A DNA stretch of 53,840 nucleotides from Erysipelotrichaceae bacterium. Lineage in GTDB: Bacteria; Bacillota_I; Bacilli_A; Erysipelotrichales; Erysipelotrichaceae. The notes below the pieces were generated by a model, which was not told the origin of the DNA, did not search any database, and saw only the letters and a list, made by a program, of their open reading frames with translations. The position numbers and the translations under genes are program-made. The stretch lies in contig JAFULQ010000019.1 of NCBI GenBank assembly GCA_017473265.1, forward strand, positions 1 through 53,840, given 5' to 3'. Positions 8,611-17,829 of the stretch are shown piece after piece; position 1 is the stretch's first letter, and each line of letters begins with the position of its first letter.

Positions 8611-9489
8611 TTATAAATCTACACCTAAGAATTTTTTAGCTAAAATACCTACTACAAATGACATTACCGCAACAGAAACACTAATCAATGTCATTTCTTT
8701 AAAACGAGATCCAAAAGGTTCATCTTGTGCCACTGAAGTATAATAAGTAAATCCTGCAATAATCAAAATAACAATCAATAACATACAACCTAATGCTAGT
8801 AAGAAACTTTCATTTGGTAATAGTAAGTAAGGTAAAATTAGTAATACAACCGTAATTAAATAGGCAATACCTGTATAAGTACAAGATTTAAACGCATCAC
8901 TTCTACCTTCACTTCTAGCAGCTAAAAATTCACTAGATGCCATTGAGAAAGTCGCTGAAATACCGATAATTAAACCAGATAATGCAATTAATCTAGTATT
9001 TTGCATCGCAAAAGTAAAACCTGCTAAAGAGCCCGTTAACTCTACTAAAGCATCGTTTAACCCTAAAACCATACTACCTACATACTGAAGAATTTCTTCA
9101 TCCAGCATCGCTAATAACGCTTGTTCATGCTCTTCTTCTTGTTCACGAATCATGATACTTTCTTCTACTTCATTAACTAATAATGCATACTCTTCTTGAG
9201 CACCTTCTTCACCATTTTCCATTAGTTTTACCGCAAAAGTAAACCCCAATAAACGTGCAATCATTTTATACTTAAATACTTTAAAACCTTGAGGTTTCAT
9301 TTCTTCATTAGTATATTTCTTCCAAATTTCATAATGTGCTCTTTCTTCACAAGATAAACGCAATAATGCTTGCTTATTTCCTTCACCTTTGGCAAACTTC
9401 GCAATCTCTTGATAAATTACACTTTCAGTTAGTTCATTTTGTTGCATCTTACGAATCAACGTTAATGCTTGATTTGATAATTGTTTCAT
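8611..9489 (-). CDS. Rubrerythrin-like/VIT1-CCC1 fusion membrane iron protein
   Basis: Two-part 292-aa protein. Residues 1-130 are a helical rubrerythrin/ferritin-like segment with carboxylate/His motifs: ESVIYQEIAKFAKGE, CEERAHYEIW and REQEEEHEQALL, the usual di-iron pattern. Residues 130-292 are a VIT1/CCC1 module beginning YVGSMVLGLNDALVELTGSL with about five membrane helices. Related fusions (MbfA) export or sequester iron and help against oxidative stress. No signal peptide. Start ATG 9489 with AGGGGAT upstream. It is its own unit. An iron or manganese transporter is likely; direction is not known. Confidence 0.85.
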   Translation of the reverse strand: MKQLSNQALTLIRKMQQNELTESVIYQEIAKFAKGEGNKQALLRLSCEERAHYEIWKKYTNEEMKPQGFKVFKYKMIARLLGFTFAVKLMENGEEGAQEEYALLVNEVEESIMIREQEEEHEQALLAMLDEEILQYVGSMVLGLNDALVELTGSLAGFTFAMQNTRLIALSGLIIGISATFSMASSEFLAARSEGRSDAFKSCTYTGIAYLITVVLLILPYLLLPNESFLLALGCMLLIVILIIAGFTYYTSVAQDEPFGSRFKEMTLISVSVAVMSFVVGILAKKFLGVDL

Positions 9490-9531
9490 AAAATCATCCC
9501 CTAATTCTTACCTATTATTGTACTCCTTTTA

Positions 9532-9560
9532 TAAAAAAAGAATAGTCTTGAAACTATTCT
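9532..9560 (-). terminator. Terminator of the AGCS symporter gene
   Basis: Eight-bp stem AGAATAGT/ACTATTCT (9539-9546, 9553-9560), loop CTTGAA, then TTTTTTTA on the minus strand. Confidence 0.75.
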
Positions 9561-9564
9561 AATC

Positions 9565-10974
9565 TTATCTAAAATAATCATTCGTTGCTTTAATCACTAC
9601 AGGCGATAATAAAATCAACGCAACCAAGTTTGGCAAAATCATCATACCATTCAACGCATCCGCAATATCCCAAACCAAACTTAATTTTAAACATGCTCCA
9701 ATTACAATCACAATTAAGAAAGCAATTTGATACATTTTTACAGCCTTAGATTTAAACAAATACTCAAAACAACGTGTACCATATAATGACCAACTCAATA
9801 TGGTTGAAAAAGCAAACAAACTAATACAAATCGCAATTAATAAAGAACCAACATGTGAACCAAATACCGTAGAAAAACTAGCTGAAATTAACTCTGCACC
9901 AGCACCTTGTCCCCAAACAATATCTACTCCACTATAATATCCACACAATAAAATGAAGGCTGTTAAACTACAAATTACTAACGTATCCGCAAACACTTCA
10001 AAAATACCATATAAACCTTGTTTCACTGGATTAGTTTCACTAGTAGACGCATGACCCATTGGTGCAGAACCTAATCCTGCTTCATTAGAGAATACACCTC
10101 TACCAACACCACGTTGAATGGTTGTCATAATCGTAATACCCACAGCACCACCAACTGCAGCTTGCGCATTAAAAGCACCTTTAAAAATAAGCATAATCAC
10201 ACTAGGAACAAATTTTATATTACATACCACTACAGCTAGTCCACAAACAATATATAAAATAGACATAAATGGAACCAATAATTCCGCTACTTTACCAATA
10301 CGTTGAATACCACCAAATAAAACAAGACCAATTAAACCAGCTACAATCACACCAACAATTAGACTTGAAACTGGGACTACTTGATTCATAACAGTAAATG
10401 AAGCATTCATGATTTCAATACCATATGATTGCAATGCTGTATTAATCGAAGAAGCAATCGTATTCACTTGTGTCATATTACCAATACCAAAAGCAGCTAA
10501 AGCACCAAATAAACAAAACAATACTGCCAACCAATTATATTTTTCACCTAAACCATTTTTAATATAATACATTGGGCCACCTACCCAATCACCATGTTTA
10601 TTTTTTTCACGATATTTAACTGCTAAAAATACTTCCGCATATTTCGTAATCATACCAAAAATAGCAGAAATCCACATCCAAAAAACAGCACCAGGACCTC
10701 CAATCGCAATCGCACCAGTCACACCTGCAATATTACCCGTACCTACTGTAGCCGATAATGCCGTTGTCATAGCTTGGAAAGGAGTTATTTCACCTTTGTT
10801 ATTGTTTTTTTCAAAAACTCTACCCAATGTATGTTTGATAACTGTTGTGAATTTCTTAAATTGAATAAAACCTACTCTATAACTCAAATACACACCCGTT
10901 CCCACCAAAAAAGCAAGAACCACAGGTCCCCAAACAATTTCATTTAGATGACTGACAATTTTTTCTAATGTCAT
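9565..10974 (-). CDS. Sodium:alanine symporter (AGCS family)
   Basis: Membrane carrier that imports alanine or glycine with Na+. At 469 aa it has about eleven membrane helices and AGCS signatures: VGTGNIAGVTGAIAIGGPGA around residue 85, WVGGPMYYIKNGLG, and GVGRGVFSNEAGLGSAPMGH around residue 290. Start is ATG 10974: GGAGGA at 10982-10987 is 7 bases upstream, and the in-frame TTG at 10989 is part of that site. Single gene unit with its own terminator. Ion and amino-acid preference are from the family. Confidence 0.9.
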   Translation of the reverse strand: MTLEKIVSHLNEIVWGPVVLAFLVGTGVYLSYRVGFIQFKKFTTVIKHTLGRVFEKNNNKGEITPFQAMTTALSATVGTGNIAGVTGAIAIGGPGAVFWMWISAIFGMITKYAEVFLAVKYREKNKHGDWVGGPMYYIKNGLGEKYNWLAVLFCLFGALAAFGIGNMTQVNTIASSINTALQSYGIEIMNASFTVMNQVVPVSSLIVGVIVAGLIGLVLFGGIQRIGKVAELLVPFMSILYIVCGLAVVVCNIKFVPSVIMLIFKGAFNAQAAVGGAVGITIMTTIQRGVGRGVFSNEAGLGSAPMGHASTSETNPVKQGLYGIFEVFADTLVICSLTAFILLCGYYSGVDIVWGQGAGAELISASFSTVFGSHVGSLLIAICISLFAFSTILSWSLYGTRCFEYLFKSKAVKMYQIAFLIVIVIGACLKLSLVWDIADALNGMMILPNLVALILLSPVVIKATNDYFR

Positions 10975-11047
10975 ACATGATTCCTCCAAAGTCTTGTTAG
11001 TAGTATCATATCACACTTTATTCAATAAGAAGATGACGAAACATGGT

Positions 11048-11533
11048 TTATTTTGCTTTAATTATAAACTCCAAATCCGAAATTGTATCTTTTCTTACAA
11101 CTCTATAACCATCATTAAAATCTTTACGCACCGTAATCGTATTTAAACAATTATAACCTAACTTATGATACAAACGAATGGCTGCTATATTACGACTAGA
11201 GGCTTCGATATATAAACTTGATGAATAGGTTTGTACAAGTTGTTCAACTAAAGCGATTGCCTGGGTTCCTATTCCCCTATTTTGATAGTCTGGTACTACA
11301 AATATATCTTCTAACCAATCCATTTCACAACCACGACTTCCTAAATGTACAAAACCCACAATTTGTTGTTGATGAGTAATAAAATATAGTTTATGACCCT
11401 CTTTTGTCCATTCTACTAGATTTTCTTTATTATCTTCATAACTTGGTGCCTCTTGATTATGTGCATACCAAAACTGACCAATCAATGAAATCGCAATATC
11501 TTGTTCATGTTGATATTCTTTTAATTCAACCAT
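11048..11533 (-). CDS. GNAT-family N-acetyltransferase
   Basis: Cytoplasmic acetyl-CoA-dependent acyltransferase of 161 aa. The CoA-binding motif A is clear: VVPDYQNRGIGTQAI (about 79-93), and the C-terminal SRNIAAIRLYHKLGY motif B follows. The acceptor cannot be predicted. It starts 10 bases after the stop of the upstream membrane protein, so the two are probably one operon. No clear terminator was seen after it. Confidence 0.85.
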   Translation of the reverse strand: MVELKEYQHEQDIAISLIGQFWYAHNQEAPSYEDNKENLVEWTKEGHKLYFITHQQQIVGFVHLGSRGCEMDWLEDIFVVPDYQNRGIGTQAIALVEQLVQTYSSSLYIEASSRNIAAIRLYHKLGYNCLNTITVRKDFNDGYRVVRKDTISDLEFIIKAK

Positions 11534-11543
11534 ACATAATTCC

Positions 11544-12026
11544 TCAAATAATCATTGTCATCATCCAAGCAACCACTAAAGCAATTAATGGAAAACCAAC
11601 CAATGTACCAATCCATTTGCGAATGATGACTTTCATTGGGATATAAGGCTTCAAATCCTCTGTGCCTGCAATAATCCAAGCTTTTGTTTTTCCTACCCAA
11701 TACCAATCAATGAAAAAACGATCAAACAATCCAGAGATTAATAAGATGACGGTCATTTGATAAAATCCAACCCAAAATTCGGTTACACCATTGATTCCAT
11801 ATACCATTAGTGGAGGTAAGATAAAGGAAGGTATAAACAATGCCAAACAAGTAATTATAAATTGTTTTCGCATTTCTTTTTTCGTTATATACCCCAAAGA
11901 AATTACTCTTTCTTGTACATCTTCCTCATATAAGACCACAAGTCCTATAGGACCATTCGCAATCCCAATCACGCATACAAGTAATAAGCAAAAGCACATC
12001 ACAATACCTTCTATTAGTAATAACAT
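11544..12026 (-). CDS. Unidentified integral membrane protein
   Basis: A 160-aa protein I do not recognise. It has four or five hydrophobic segments: one at the N-terminus (IEGIVMCFCLLLVCVIGIAN), two in the middle around FIITCLALFIPSFILPP and YQMTVILLISGLF, and one at the C-terminus (VGFPLIALVVAWM). A YEEDVQERVISLG stretch sits in a likely cytoplasmic loop. Start ATG 12026 has GGAG 8 bases upstream; the longer open frame to 12092 lacks one. It is upstream of and cotranscribed with the GNAT enzyme gene. Confidence 0.65.
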   Translation of the reverse strand: MLLLIEGIVMCFCLLLVCVIGIANGPIGLVVLYEEDVQERVISLGYITKKEMRKQFIITCLALFIPSFILPPLMVYGINGVTEFWVGFYQMTVILLISGLFDRFFIDWYWVGKTKAWIIAGTEDLKPYIPMKVIIRKWIGTLVGFPLIALVVAWMMTMII

Positions 12027-12070
12027 ACTGTAATCTCCATTCGTTTTTTTTATTGTATCATACTTTTTAC

Positions 12071-12096
12071 AAGAAAAAAGGATGCATCGCATCCTT
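12071..12096 (-). terminator. Terminator after the enoate-reductase pair
   Basis: Perfect 8-bp stem AAGGATGC/GCATCCTT (12078-12085, 12089-12096), 3-base loop, then TTTTTTCTT on the minus strand. It overlaps the stop codon. Confidence 0.75.
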
Positions 12097-14041
12097 ATAG
12101 TTTTCTAGCCACTTCATATCCTTCAGTAATTGCGTCTTTGATATTACCAACTTTATGGCCATCACCAATTAAATGATACGTAGCATTCGCTTCTTTTAAC
12201 ATATCCTCCATTGCTGGATCAATATGATAACCACAAGCAAAGATTAATGTATCTACATTATCTAATACGTGTTCTTTACCAGCTTGTTCATATGTAATTG
12301 TAGATTCTGTTGTAGCTGTTACTTTCGCATTACATTGGATATTGATACCCTTTTCCATCATACGTAATGCTAATACACTTCTTGCTGAACCACCTTCAGT
12401 CATTAAGATTTCAGGCCCCATTTCCAACAATGTAACAACACGATTTCTTGGGAATCTATCATTTACTAGTGGTGCCACATAGTCTGCAGTTTCGCATCCT
12501 ACACTTCCTCCACCTAATACAACAATACGTTGTCCAGGGAAAGCTTTACCAGCTAAAATATCATCAGCTGTTGCCCAATGTTTAAAGTTTGTTAAAGCGT
12601 TTGGAACATTTGGTTTAGCACCTGCTGCAGCGATAACTTCATATCCAGCAAATTCAGTTTCTAACATTTCTTTCGTTACTTTTGTATTCAAGCGAACTTC
12701 AATACCATTCACTTCTAAACGATTTACCATGTATTTAACAACCTTTGTTAACTCTTGTTTACCAATTGGTACACAAGCCACTAACATTTGTCCACCCAAT
12801 TGTTCTTGTGCTTCACATAGTACAACATGATGACCACGTTTATGTGCTACATACGCAGCTTCCATACCTGCTACACCACCACCAATGACTAAGATATTTT
12901 TCTTTTCTTCCGCAGGTTGTAGTGTATCTTCATTTTCTAATTCAAACGATGGATTAATTGAACAAGAAACACGTTTACCAAACATAATACCTGTTAAGCA
13001 ACGACCACAACCAATACATGGCTTAATTTCAATTTCTCTGCCTTCATATGATTTATTTGTAAATTCTGGATCACATAAATTTGCACGACCAATCATAACT
13101 GCATCTGCCTGACCATTGGCAATAATTTCATCCGCAACCCAAGCATCTGTAATACGACCAACTGTCACTACAGGAATATTAATGTGTTTTTTGATGTATT
13201 CAGATAAATGTGTGTGACTTCCTTGTTTTGTACCAGGAGCTGGCATAGAACTTGCACGTTTGATTGTATTACCACCAGAAACATGGATAAAGTCTACTCC
13301 AACTTTTTCTAATTGTTTACAAACATACGTCATATCTGTAAGATTCAATCCACCATCACTATATTCATCACCAGAAATACGTACATCAATAATGAAATCA
13401 TCCCCACAACGTTTACGAACTTCCGCAATTACTTCTAAAGTTAAACGCAAACGACCATGGATATCTCCACCATATTCATCTGTACGTTTGTTGTATAAAG
13501 GTGATAAGAAACCACCTAATAAACCATGCGCATGGGCACAATGAATTTCAACTCCATCACCACCAACTTGTTGCATACGATAAGCTGCATCACCAAATTG
13601 TTTAATGATGACTTGTAATTCTTCTTTAGTTACCGCTCTTGGCGCTGCTTTTGCATAATATGGTCCAACATTACTTGGCGCAATCAATTGAGGTGTACCA
13701 GGCAATGGAAATGCCATAAAGGCAGGATGGAATAATTGTGGTAATAACACTGTGCCATATTTATGCACTTCATCAAATACCTTTTTCCAACCTTCCATAT
13801 AACTATCATCATGAATAGACATATCACCAGGTAAATATACATATGTAGGTTCTACTGTTACTACTTCAGAAACAATTAATCCTACACCACCTTTAGCTCT
13901 AGCACCATAATGTTGTACAAGTTCATCTGTTACATATCCATTATTAGCTAAGTTTGTAGAAATAGGTGGCATAAATACTCTGTTTTTAATGGTTCTTTTA
14001 CCAATTTGAATTGGTTCAAATAAATGTTTATACATTGTCAT
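12095..14041 (-). CDS. NADH:flavin oxidoreductase / enoate reductase (BaiCD/FadH type)
   Basis: Three-part 648-aa flavoenzyme that reduces C=C bonds next to a carbonyl. Residues 1-330 form an Old Yellow Enzyme-type FMN barrel (LFEPIQIGKRTIKNRVFMPP; NKRTDEYGG). A 4Fe-4S motif CIGCGRCLTG (about 344) links to a FAD/NAD(P)H region with ILVIGGGVAGMEAA near 387 and VVLGGGSVGCETA near 525. The same plan occurs in 2,4-dienoyl-CoA reductase, 2-enoate reductase and bile-acid BaiCD/BaiH proteins. The active-site segment reads EIHCAHAHGLL rather than the usual HGAHGYLL. AAGGAG precedes ATG. Substrate unknown; lies 64 bases after a paralogue. Confidence 0.85.
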   Translation of the reverse strand: MTMYKHLFEPIQIGKRTIKNRVFMPPISTNLANNGYVTDELVQHYGARAKGGVGLIVSEVVTVEPTYVYLPGDMSIHDDSYMEGWKKVFDEVHKYGTVLLPQLFHPAFMAFPLPGTPQLIAPSNVGPYYAKAAPRAVTKEELQVIIKQFGDAAYRMQQVGGDGVEIHCAHAHGLLGGFLSPLYNKRTDEYGGDIHGRLRLTLEVIAEVRKRCGDDFIIDVRISGDEYSDGGLNLTDMTYVCKQLEKVGVDFIHVSGGNTIKRASSMPAPGTKQGSHTHLSEYIKKHINIPVVTVGRITDAWVADEIIANGQADAVMIGRANLCDPEFTNKSYEGREIEIKPCIGCGRCLTGIMFGKRVSCSINPSFELENEDTLQPAEEKKNILVIGGGVAGMEAAYVAHKRGHHVVLCEAQEQLGGQMLVACVPIGKQELTKVVKYMVNRLEVNGIEVRLNTKVTKEMLETEFAGYEVIAAAGAKPNVPNALTNFKHWATADDILAGKAFPGQRIVVLGGGSVGCETADYVAPLVNDRFPRNRVVTLLEMGPEILMTEGGSARSVLALRMMEKGINIQCNAKVTATTESTITYEQAGKEHVLDNVDTLIFACGYHIDPAMEDMLKEANATYHLIGDGHKVGNIKDAITEGYEVARKL

Positions 14042-14062
14042 ATTTATTTCTCCTTAAAGTGA

Positions 14063-14095
14063 AAGACCCATCTTCACACTTGGAAGATAGGTCTT
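14063..14095 (-). terminator. Hairpin between the two enoate-reductase genes
   Basis: Thirteen-bp stem (14063-14075, 14083-14095) with one G-U pair in the minus-strand RNA and a 7-base loop. What follows is only weakly T-rich before the next ribosome site, so it may attenuate or stabilise mRNA rather than fully terminate. Confidence 0.45.
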
Positions 14096-14105
14096 AATGT
14101 GAAAA

Positions 14106-16124
14106 TTAAATTTCGTTAGCAGCTTTATATCCACCACGAATTGCATTAGCGATATCCGCAGTTCTTTCACCTGCACAGTCACCTGCATAGTAAACTGGAA
14201 CTGTAACACCTTCAACGTCTAATACATTCTTAACAGAACCAACAGCCATTACTACTGTATCACATTCGATAACAACATCTTTTTCTTCCTTAACATCAGT
14301 AGCTAATACTTTACCTTCTTCAATAGCATTAACTTTTGTATTTAGATATTGTTTAACACCATGTTGTTGGAAGTCTTTCATGATTGTTGGAAGGATTGTT
14401 GTAGATTCACCACTTGCAATCTTATCAGCCATTTCCACGATAGAAACTGTGCAACCTTTAGTTAAGATATGTTCAGCTGTTTCAGTACCAACTAAACCAC
14501 CACCGATAACTACACAATGACCTTTAACTTCAGCTTTATCAGCTAATACATCCCAACTTGATACTACATTCGCACCATCAGCACCAGGAATACGTAAAGA
14601 AATATCATGAGCACCAACCGCAACGATAACTGCATCAGCCGCATTCATAATTTCTTTAGTAGCTTCAGTATTTAAATGTACATTTACACCCAATGTTGGT
14701 AATACTTTTTCATAGTATTCAACAGAACGTAAGATTTCATCTTTTCTTGGAGGTACAGCAGCGATATGAATTTGTCCACCAATACGTCCTTCTTTTTCAT
14801 AAACATCAACAGTATGTCCACGTTTTGCGGCTACTCTAGCAGCTTCTAAACCAGCTAAACCAGCACCAACGATAACTACATGTTTCTTTTCTTCTGCAGG
14901 TTTAATGAAGATAGTTGCTTCATCACCATTTTCAGCATTTAATACACAAGAAATGTAACGACGACCTTGAATAGCATCTACACATCCCTTATTACAGTTC
15001 AAGCATTCACGAATTGGTTCATCATTTTCAACTTTAACTGCGATATCTGGATCACATAATAATGAACGTCCATAACAAATAATGTCTGCTTCACCGTTTC
15101 TTAAGATTTCTTCACCATTTTCAACAGTTACTACTTTACCTACAACAGCAACAGGAATATTAACAACTTCTTTTACTCTCTTAGTAATTGGTAACATCCA
15201 ATTGTATTCTCTTGTACCCATTGGAGGGATTGTATCCGCCATATTACCTGTATGGTTTGCTTGTGCTACTTGAATCATATCAACACCAGCTTTTTCCAAT
15301 TCCACTGCAAACTTGATACCATCTTCTTCATGTAAGCCACCTTTACCACGGTCTGTACCATCTTCATTTTTAGTAATGAAAGGTAATTTATATTCAACCA
15401 TTAATGTTGGAGCAGCTTCTTTAATTGCTTTAACAACTTCTAATGCATAACGAATACGATTTTCTAAACATCCACCATATTCATCTGTACGATGATTTAA
15501 AATATCAGAACATAAAGAACCTAATAAACGGTCACCATGTACTTCAATCGCATCAATACCAGCTTCCATAGCACGACGAGATGCTTGAGCAATTGCATCT
15601 TTAATTTGATTTAATTGTTCAACACTAGCTTCAGTAACAAAGTGTTGCATATCATGATGTAATTTCGCATATGCTTCATCACTTAATTTTTTACCTTCAG
15701 CCATCTTAGCACCAAATGTAGCCATATCACCAGCTTCTTTAGCAGCTTGAGCTTCCATCATTGCTTTTCTTGATAACATAATCATACGACCAACACCTGG
15801 AACATCATATTCAGGGTGGAACAATTGAACAGCTACTTTACAATCATATTCATGCATAGCATCTGCTAATTTCTTAAATGTAGGAATTTGACGATCATCA
15901 CATAATTTTGGAGTTGGAGAAGCTGTCATAACAGGAGCTACGTCCCCAATAATTACATAAGATGAACCACCTTGTGCAATACGTTTGTAGAAGCTTAAAC
16001 TTCTTTCACCGATAGAACCATCACGTTCTTCATACCCAGTTGTTTGAGGAGGGAACATAATACGGTTCTTTAATGTTAAGTTACCTACTTTAATAGGTTG
16101 TAATAATAATGAATCTTTACCCAT
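14106..16124 (-). CDS. Enoate-reductase-type flavoenzyme with altered active-site loop
   Basis: A 672-aa paralogue of the downstream gene with the same plan: FMN barrel starting LLLQPIKVGNLTLKNRIMFP, 4Fe-4S motif CLNCNKGCVDA (about 374-384) with a further Cys in YISCVLN, then FAD motif VVIVGAGLAGLEAARVA and NAD motif CVVIGGGLVGTETAEH. The barrel carries an extra helical insert of about 45 residues (around 116-160). At the site where relatives have HGAHGYLL it has VEVHGDRLLGSLCS-like sequence (EVHGDRLLG), two residues shorter and without the usual His/Tyr. GAAGG lies 10 bases before ATG. First gene of the pair; substrate unknown. Confidence 0.83.
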   Translation of the reverse strand: MGKDSLLLQPIKVGNLTLKNRIMFPPQTTGYEERDGSIGERSLSFYKRIAQGGSSYVIIGDVAPVMTASPTPKLCDDRQIPTFKKLADAMHEYDCKVAVQLFHPEYDVPGVGRMIMLSRKAMMEAQAAKEAGDMATFGAKMAEGKKLSDEAYAKLHHDMQHFVTEASVEQLNQIKDAIAQASRRAMEAGIDAIEVHGDRLLGSLCSDILNHRTDEYGGCLENRIRYALEVVKAIKEAAPTLMVEYKLPFITKNEDGTDRGKGGLHEEDGIKFAVELEKAGVDMIQVAQANHTGNMADTIPPMGTREYNWMLPITKRVKEVVNIPVAVVGKVVTVENGEEILRNGEADIICYGRSLLCDPDIAVKVENDEPIRECLNCNKGCVDAIQGRRYISCVLNAENGDEATIFIKPAEEKKHVVIVGAGLAGLEAARVAAKRGHTVDVYEKEGRIGGQIHIAAVPPRKDEILRSVEYYEKVLPTLGVNVHLNTEATKEIMNAADAVIVAVGAHDISLRIPGADGANVVSSWDVLADKAEVKGHCVVIGGGLVGTETAEHILTKGCTVSIVEMADKIASGESTTILPTIMKDFQQHGVKQYLNTKVNAIEEGKVLATDVKEEKDVVIECDTVVMAVGSVKNVLDVEGVTVPVYYAGDCAGERTADIANAIRGGYKAANEI

Positions 16125-16203
16125 AGTAAAAATACCTTCTTTCTTTGCTTGTTAATATTTTAACATACACAAATATATATGACACAAAAAAATTTACATT
16201 TTC

Positions 16204-16233
16204 ATAAAAAAATGAACATGTTATACATGTTCA
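16204..16233 (-). terminator. Terminator of the HAD-lipoprotein-thioesterase operon
   Basis: Nine-bp stem TGAACATGT/ACATGTTCA (16213-16221, 16225-16233), 3-base loop, then TTTTTTTATG on the minus strand. It contains the thioesterase stop codon. Confidence 0.75.
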
Positions 16234-16958
16234 CTTTCATATTTTTTTAAATTTCCTTCTGCTATAAAATGAAGCATACCCTCTTCATCTAAACCACAAA
16301 CTTTAAATGTATTTCCTTCACATTTCTTTTCTAATACTAAATATTCATTAGGTCCTGTTTCTTTTTTGAATTGAATAGAAAGATCTTCAATAAAGAATTC
16401 TTTAAAGACATCATACCCCAAACAATCACATACCCATTCTACATATTTCGCATTATTTAAATGCCCATTTACATCAATATCCCCATATCGAACTTGACGT
16501 TTTTCTACAAAGATATATCCTTCTTCATCACTAAAATCCGTTTCAATTTCAATCGTACCTGGTTTACAAATTTCTTCTGGGAATGTTAAACCCACGCGTT
16601 TTGGAATTGCAATACGACGACGAACCAAATCTAATAATGTCCATTGACTCGTTGCCTCCACAACAACTTCACCACTTGCATTTATAACTTCATATTGTCT
16701 TGGATGTACAACTGCAGAACCTTGCGTAATCCAAGTACGTAATGTAACTTCCTCATCCATTTTAATCGGTTGATAGATTTTAACTCGCATCTTTGCAATT
16801 ACCCATCCATATTGATCAATATACTTAGGATCCCAACCACCAAAACTTGTCGCATGAAATGTCGCAATATTCGCAAACTCAGTAAACATATCACTCAATT
16901 TCCAATTTCCTAAAAAATCAGTTTGTGTATACCCCAATTTCATTTTTCTATCCATCAT
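16221..16958 (-). CDS. Acyl-ACP thioesterase (FatA/FatB family)
   Basis: Cytoplasmic enzyme that releases free fatty acids from acyl carrier protein. The 245-aa chain has two hot-dog domains, about 1-140 and 150-245. The first carries the start of the substrate tunnel (YGWVIAKMRVKIYQP); the second has the catalytic-site segment GDIDVNGHLNNAKYVEW, where Asn and His correspond to the plant FatB active-site pair. GAGGA lies 8 bases upstream of ATG 16958. It is the last gene of a three-gene unit, 13 bases after the lipoprotein gene. Chain-length preference is not predictable. Confidence 0.85.
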   Translation of the reverse strand: MMDRKMKLGYTQTDFLGNWKLSDMFTEFANIATFHATSFGGWDPKYIDQYGWVIAKMRVKIYQPIKMDEEVTLRTWITQGSAVVHPRQYEVINASGEVVVEATSQWTLLDLVRRRIAIPKRVGLTFPEEICKPGTIEIETDFSDEEGYIFVEKRQVRYGDIDVNGHLNNAKYVEWVCDCLGYDVFKEFFIEDLSIQFKKETGPNEYLVLEKKCEGNTFKVCGLDEEGMLHFIAEGNLKKYESEHV

Positions 16959-16971
16959 ATATTATTCCTCA

Positions 16972-17829
16972 CTACTTTTCAGTTTCAATCAAAATTGTTT
17001 GTTTATCAATCATACGTTTATCATCACCTTGACGCATAACTTGAACTTCTAATGTTACACTTTTAATACTTGTACTATTTACTTTAGCTAAATCTTCTAA
17101 CGATGCTCTAGTTACATCAAAACAATAAGAATGTGGTGGTAATGCAACATATCCATACGTTTTCTTAGGAATATATCCATTTACAATAACTTTACTTATT
17201 TGCATACGAACATTGGTATCTGTTTCATTCGCAAAACATAGCTTAACATATGCTTCCTCTTCATCTTCAAAAGTACCCAACGACCAAATCTTATAGCCAT
17301 CCACATCCATTTCTAATGTACCTTTTTCTTCAAATTGGTATACATAATTTGGATCATCGGTTGTAATCGTTAAAAAATCTGTTGTCTTATATGTTTCATA
17401 ATCATTTTTACCCATCTTTGATAAATACAAACGATAGGTAATACTCGCAATCGATTCTAAATCCATCTCTGGATTTCTACTTTGATAATACTCCGAAAAA
17501 CATTGTTGTGTACTATTTGGCGCAACTTCTGCCCATAATTGTCCATTTACGGATACATTATTTAACATCATCGATTCAGAATAAACCATGATTTCTTTAT
17601 TTGAATGATTGGTAATCTCAAAGTTGATGAACATTTCATCTTGATTTAAATCAATAATACTTTCTTTCGCAACAATGGTCATAACATTATCTTCATATAC
17701 CAATTGTTCCGCAATCGTCACTGTTTTTTTAGTTGTATTTGGCTTTGAATCTTGTTCTTCATTAGTTGGTTGTTCACTACATCCATAACAAAACAAAGAT
17801 ACCAATAGCAATATTAGAACTTTCTTCAT
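16972..17829 (-). CDS. Lipoprotein of unknown function
   Basis: A 285-aa surface lipoprotein: hydrophobic signal followed by a lipobox-like CYGC, so the mature protein starts at Cys17. The -3 residue Cys is unusual. After an acidic/Thr linker the rest is beta-rich, with two immunoglobulin-like segments suggested by FINFEITNHSNKEIMV and YVKLCFANETDTNVRM, a pattern seen in DUF4352/DUF5067-like extracellular proteins. No enzyme motif seen. Its ATG directly follows the TAG of the HAD gene, so translation is probably coupled. Confidence 0.72.
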   Translation of the reverse strand: MKKVLILLLVSLFCYGCSEQPTNEEQDSKPNTTKKTVTIAEQLVYEDNVMTIVAKESIIDLNQDEMFINFEITNHSNKEIMVYSESMMLNNVSVNGQLWAEVAPNSTQQCFSEYYQSRNPEMDLESIASITYRLYLSKMGKNDYETYKTTDFLTITTDDPNYVYQFEEKGTLEMDVDGYKIWSLGTFEDEEEAYVKLCFANETDTNVRMQISKVIVNGYIPKKTYGYVALPPHSYCFDVTRASLEDLAKVNSTSIKSVTLEVQVMRQGDDKRMIDKQTILIETEK

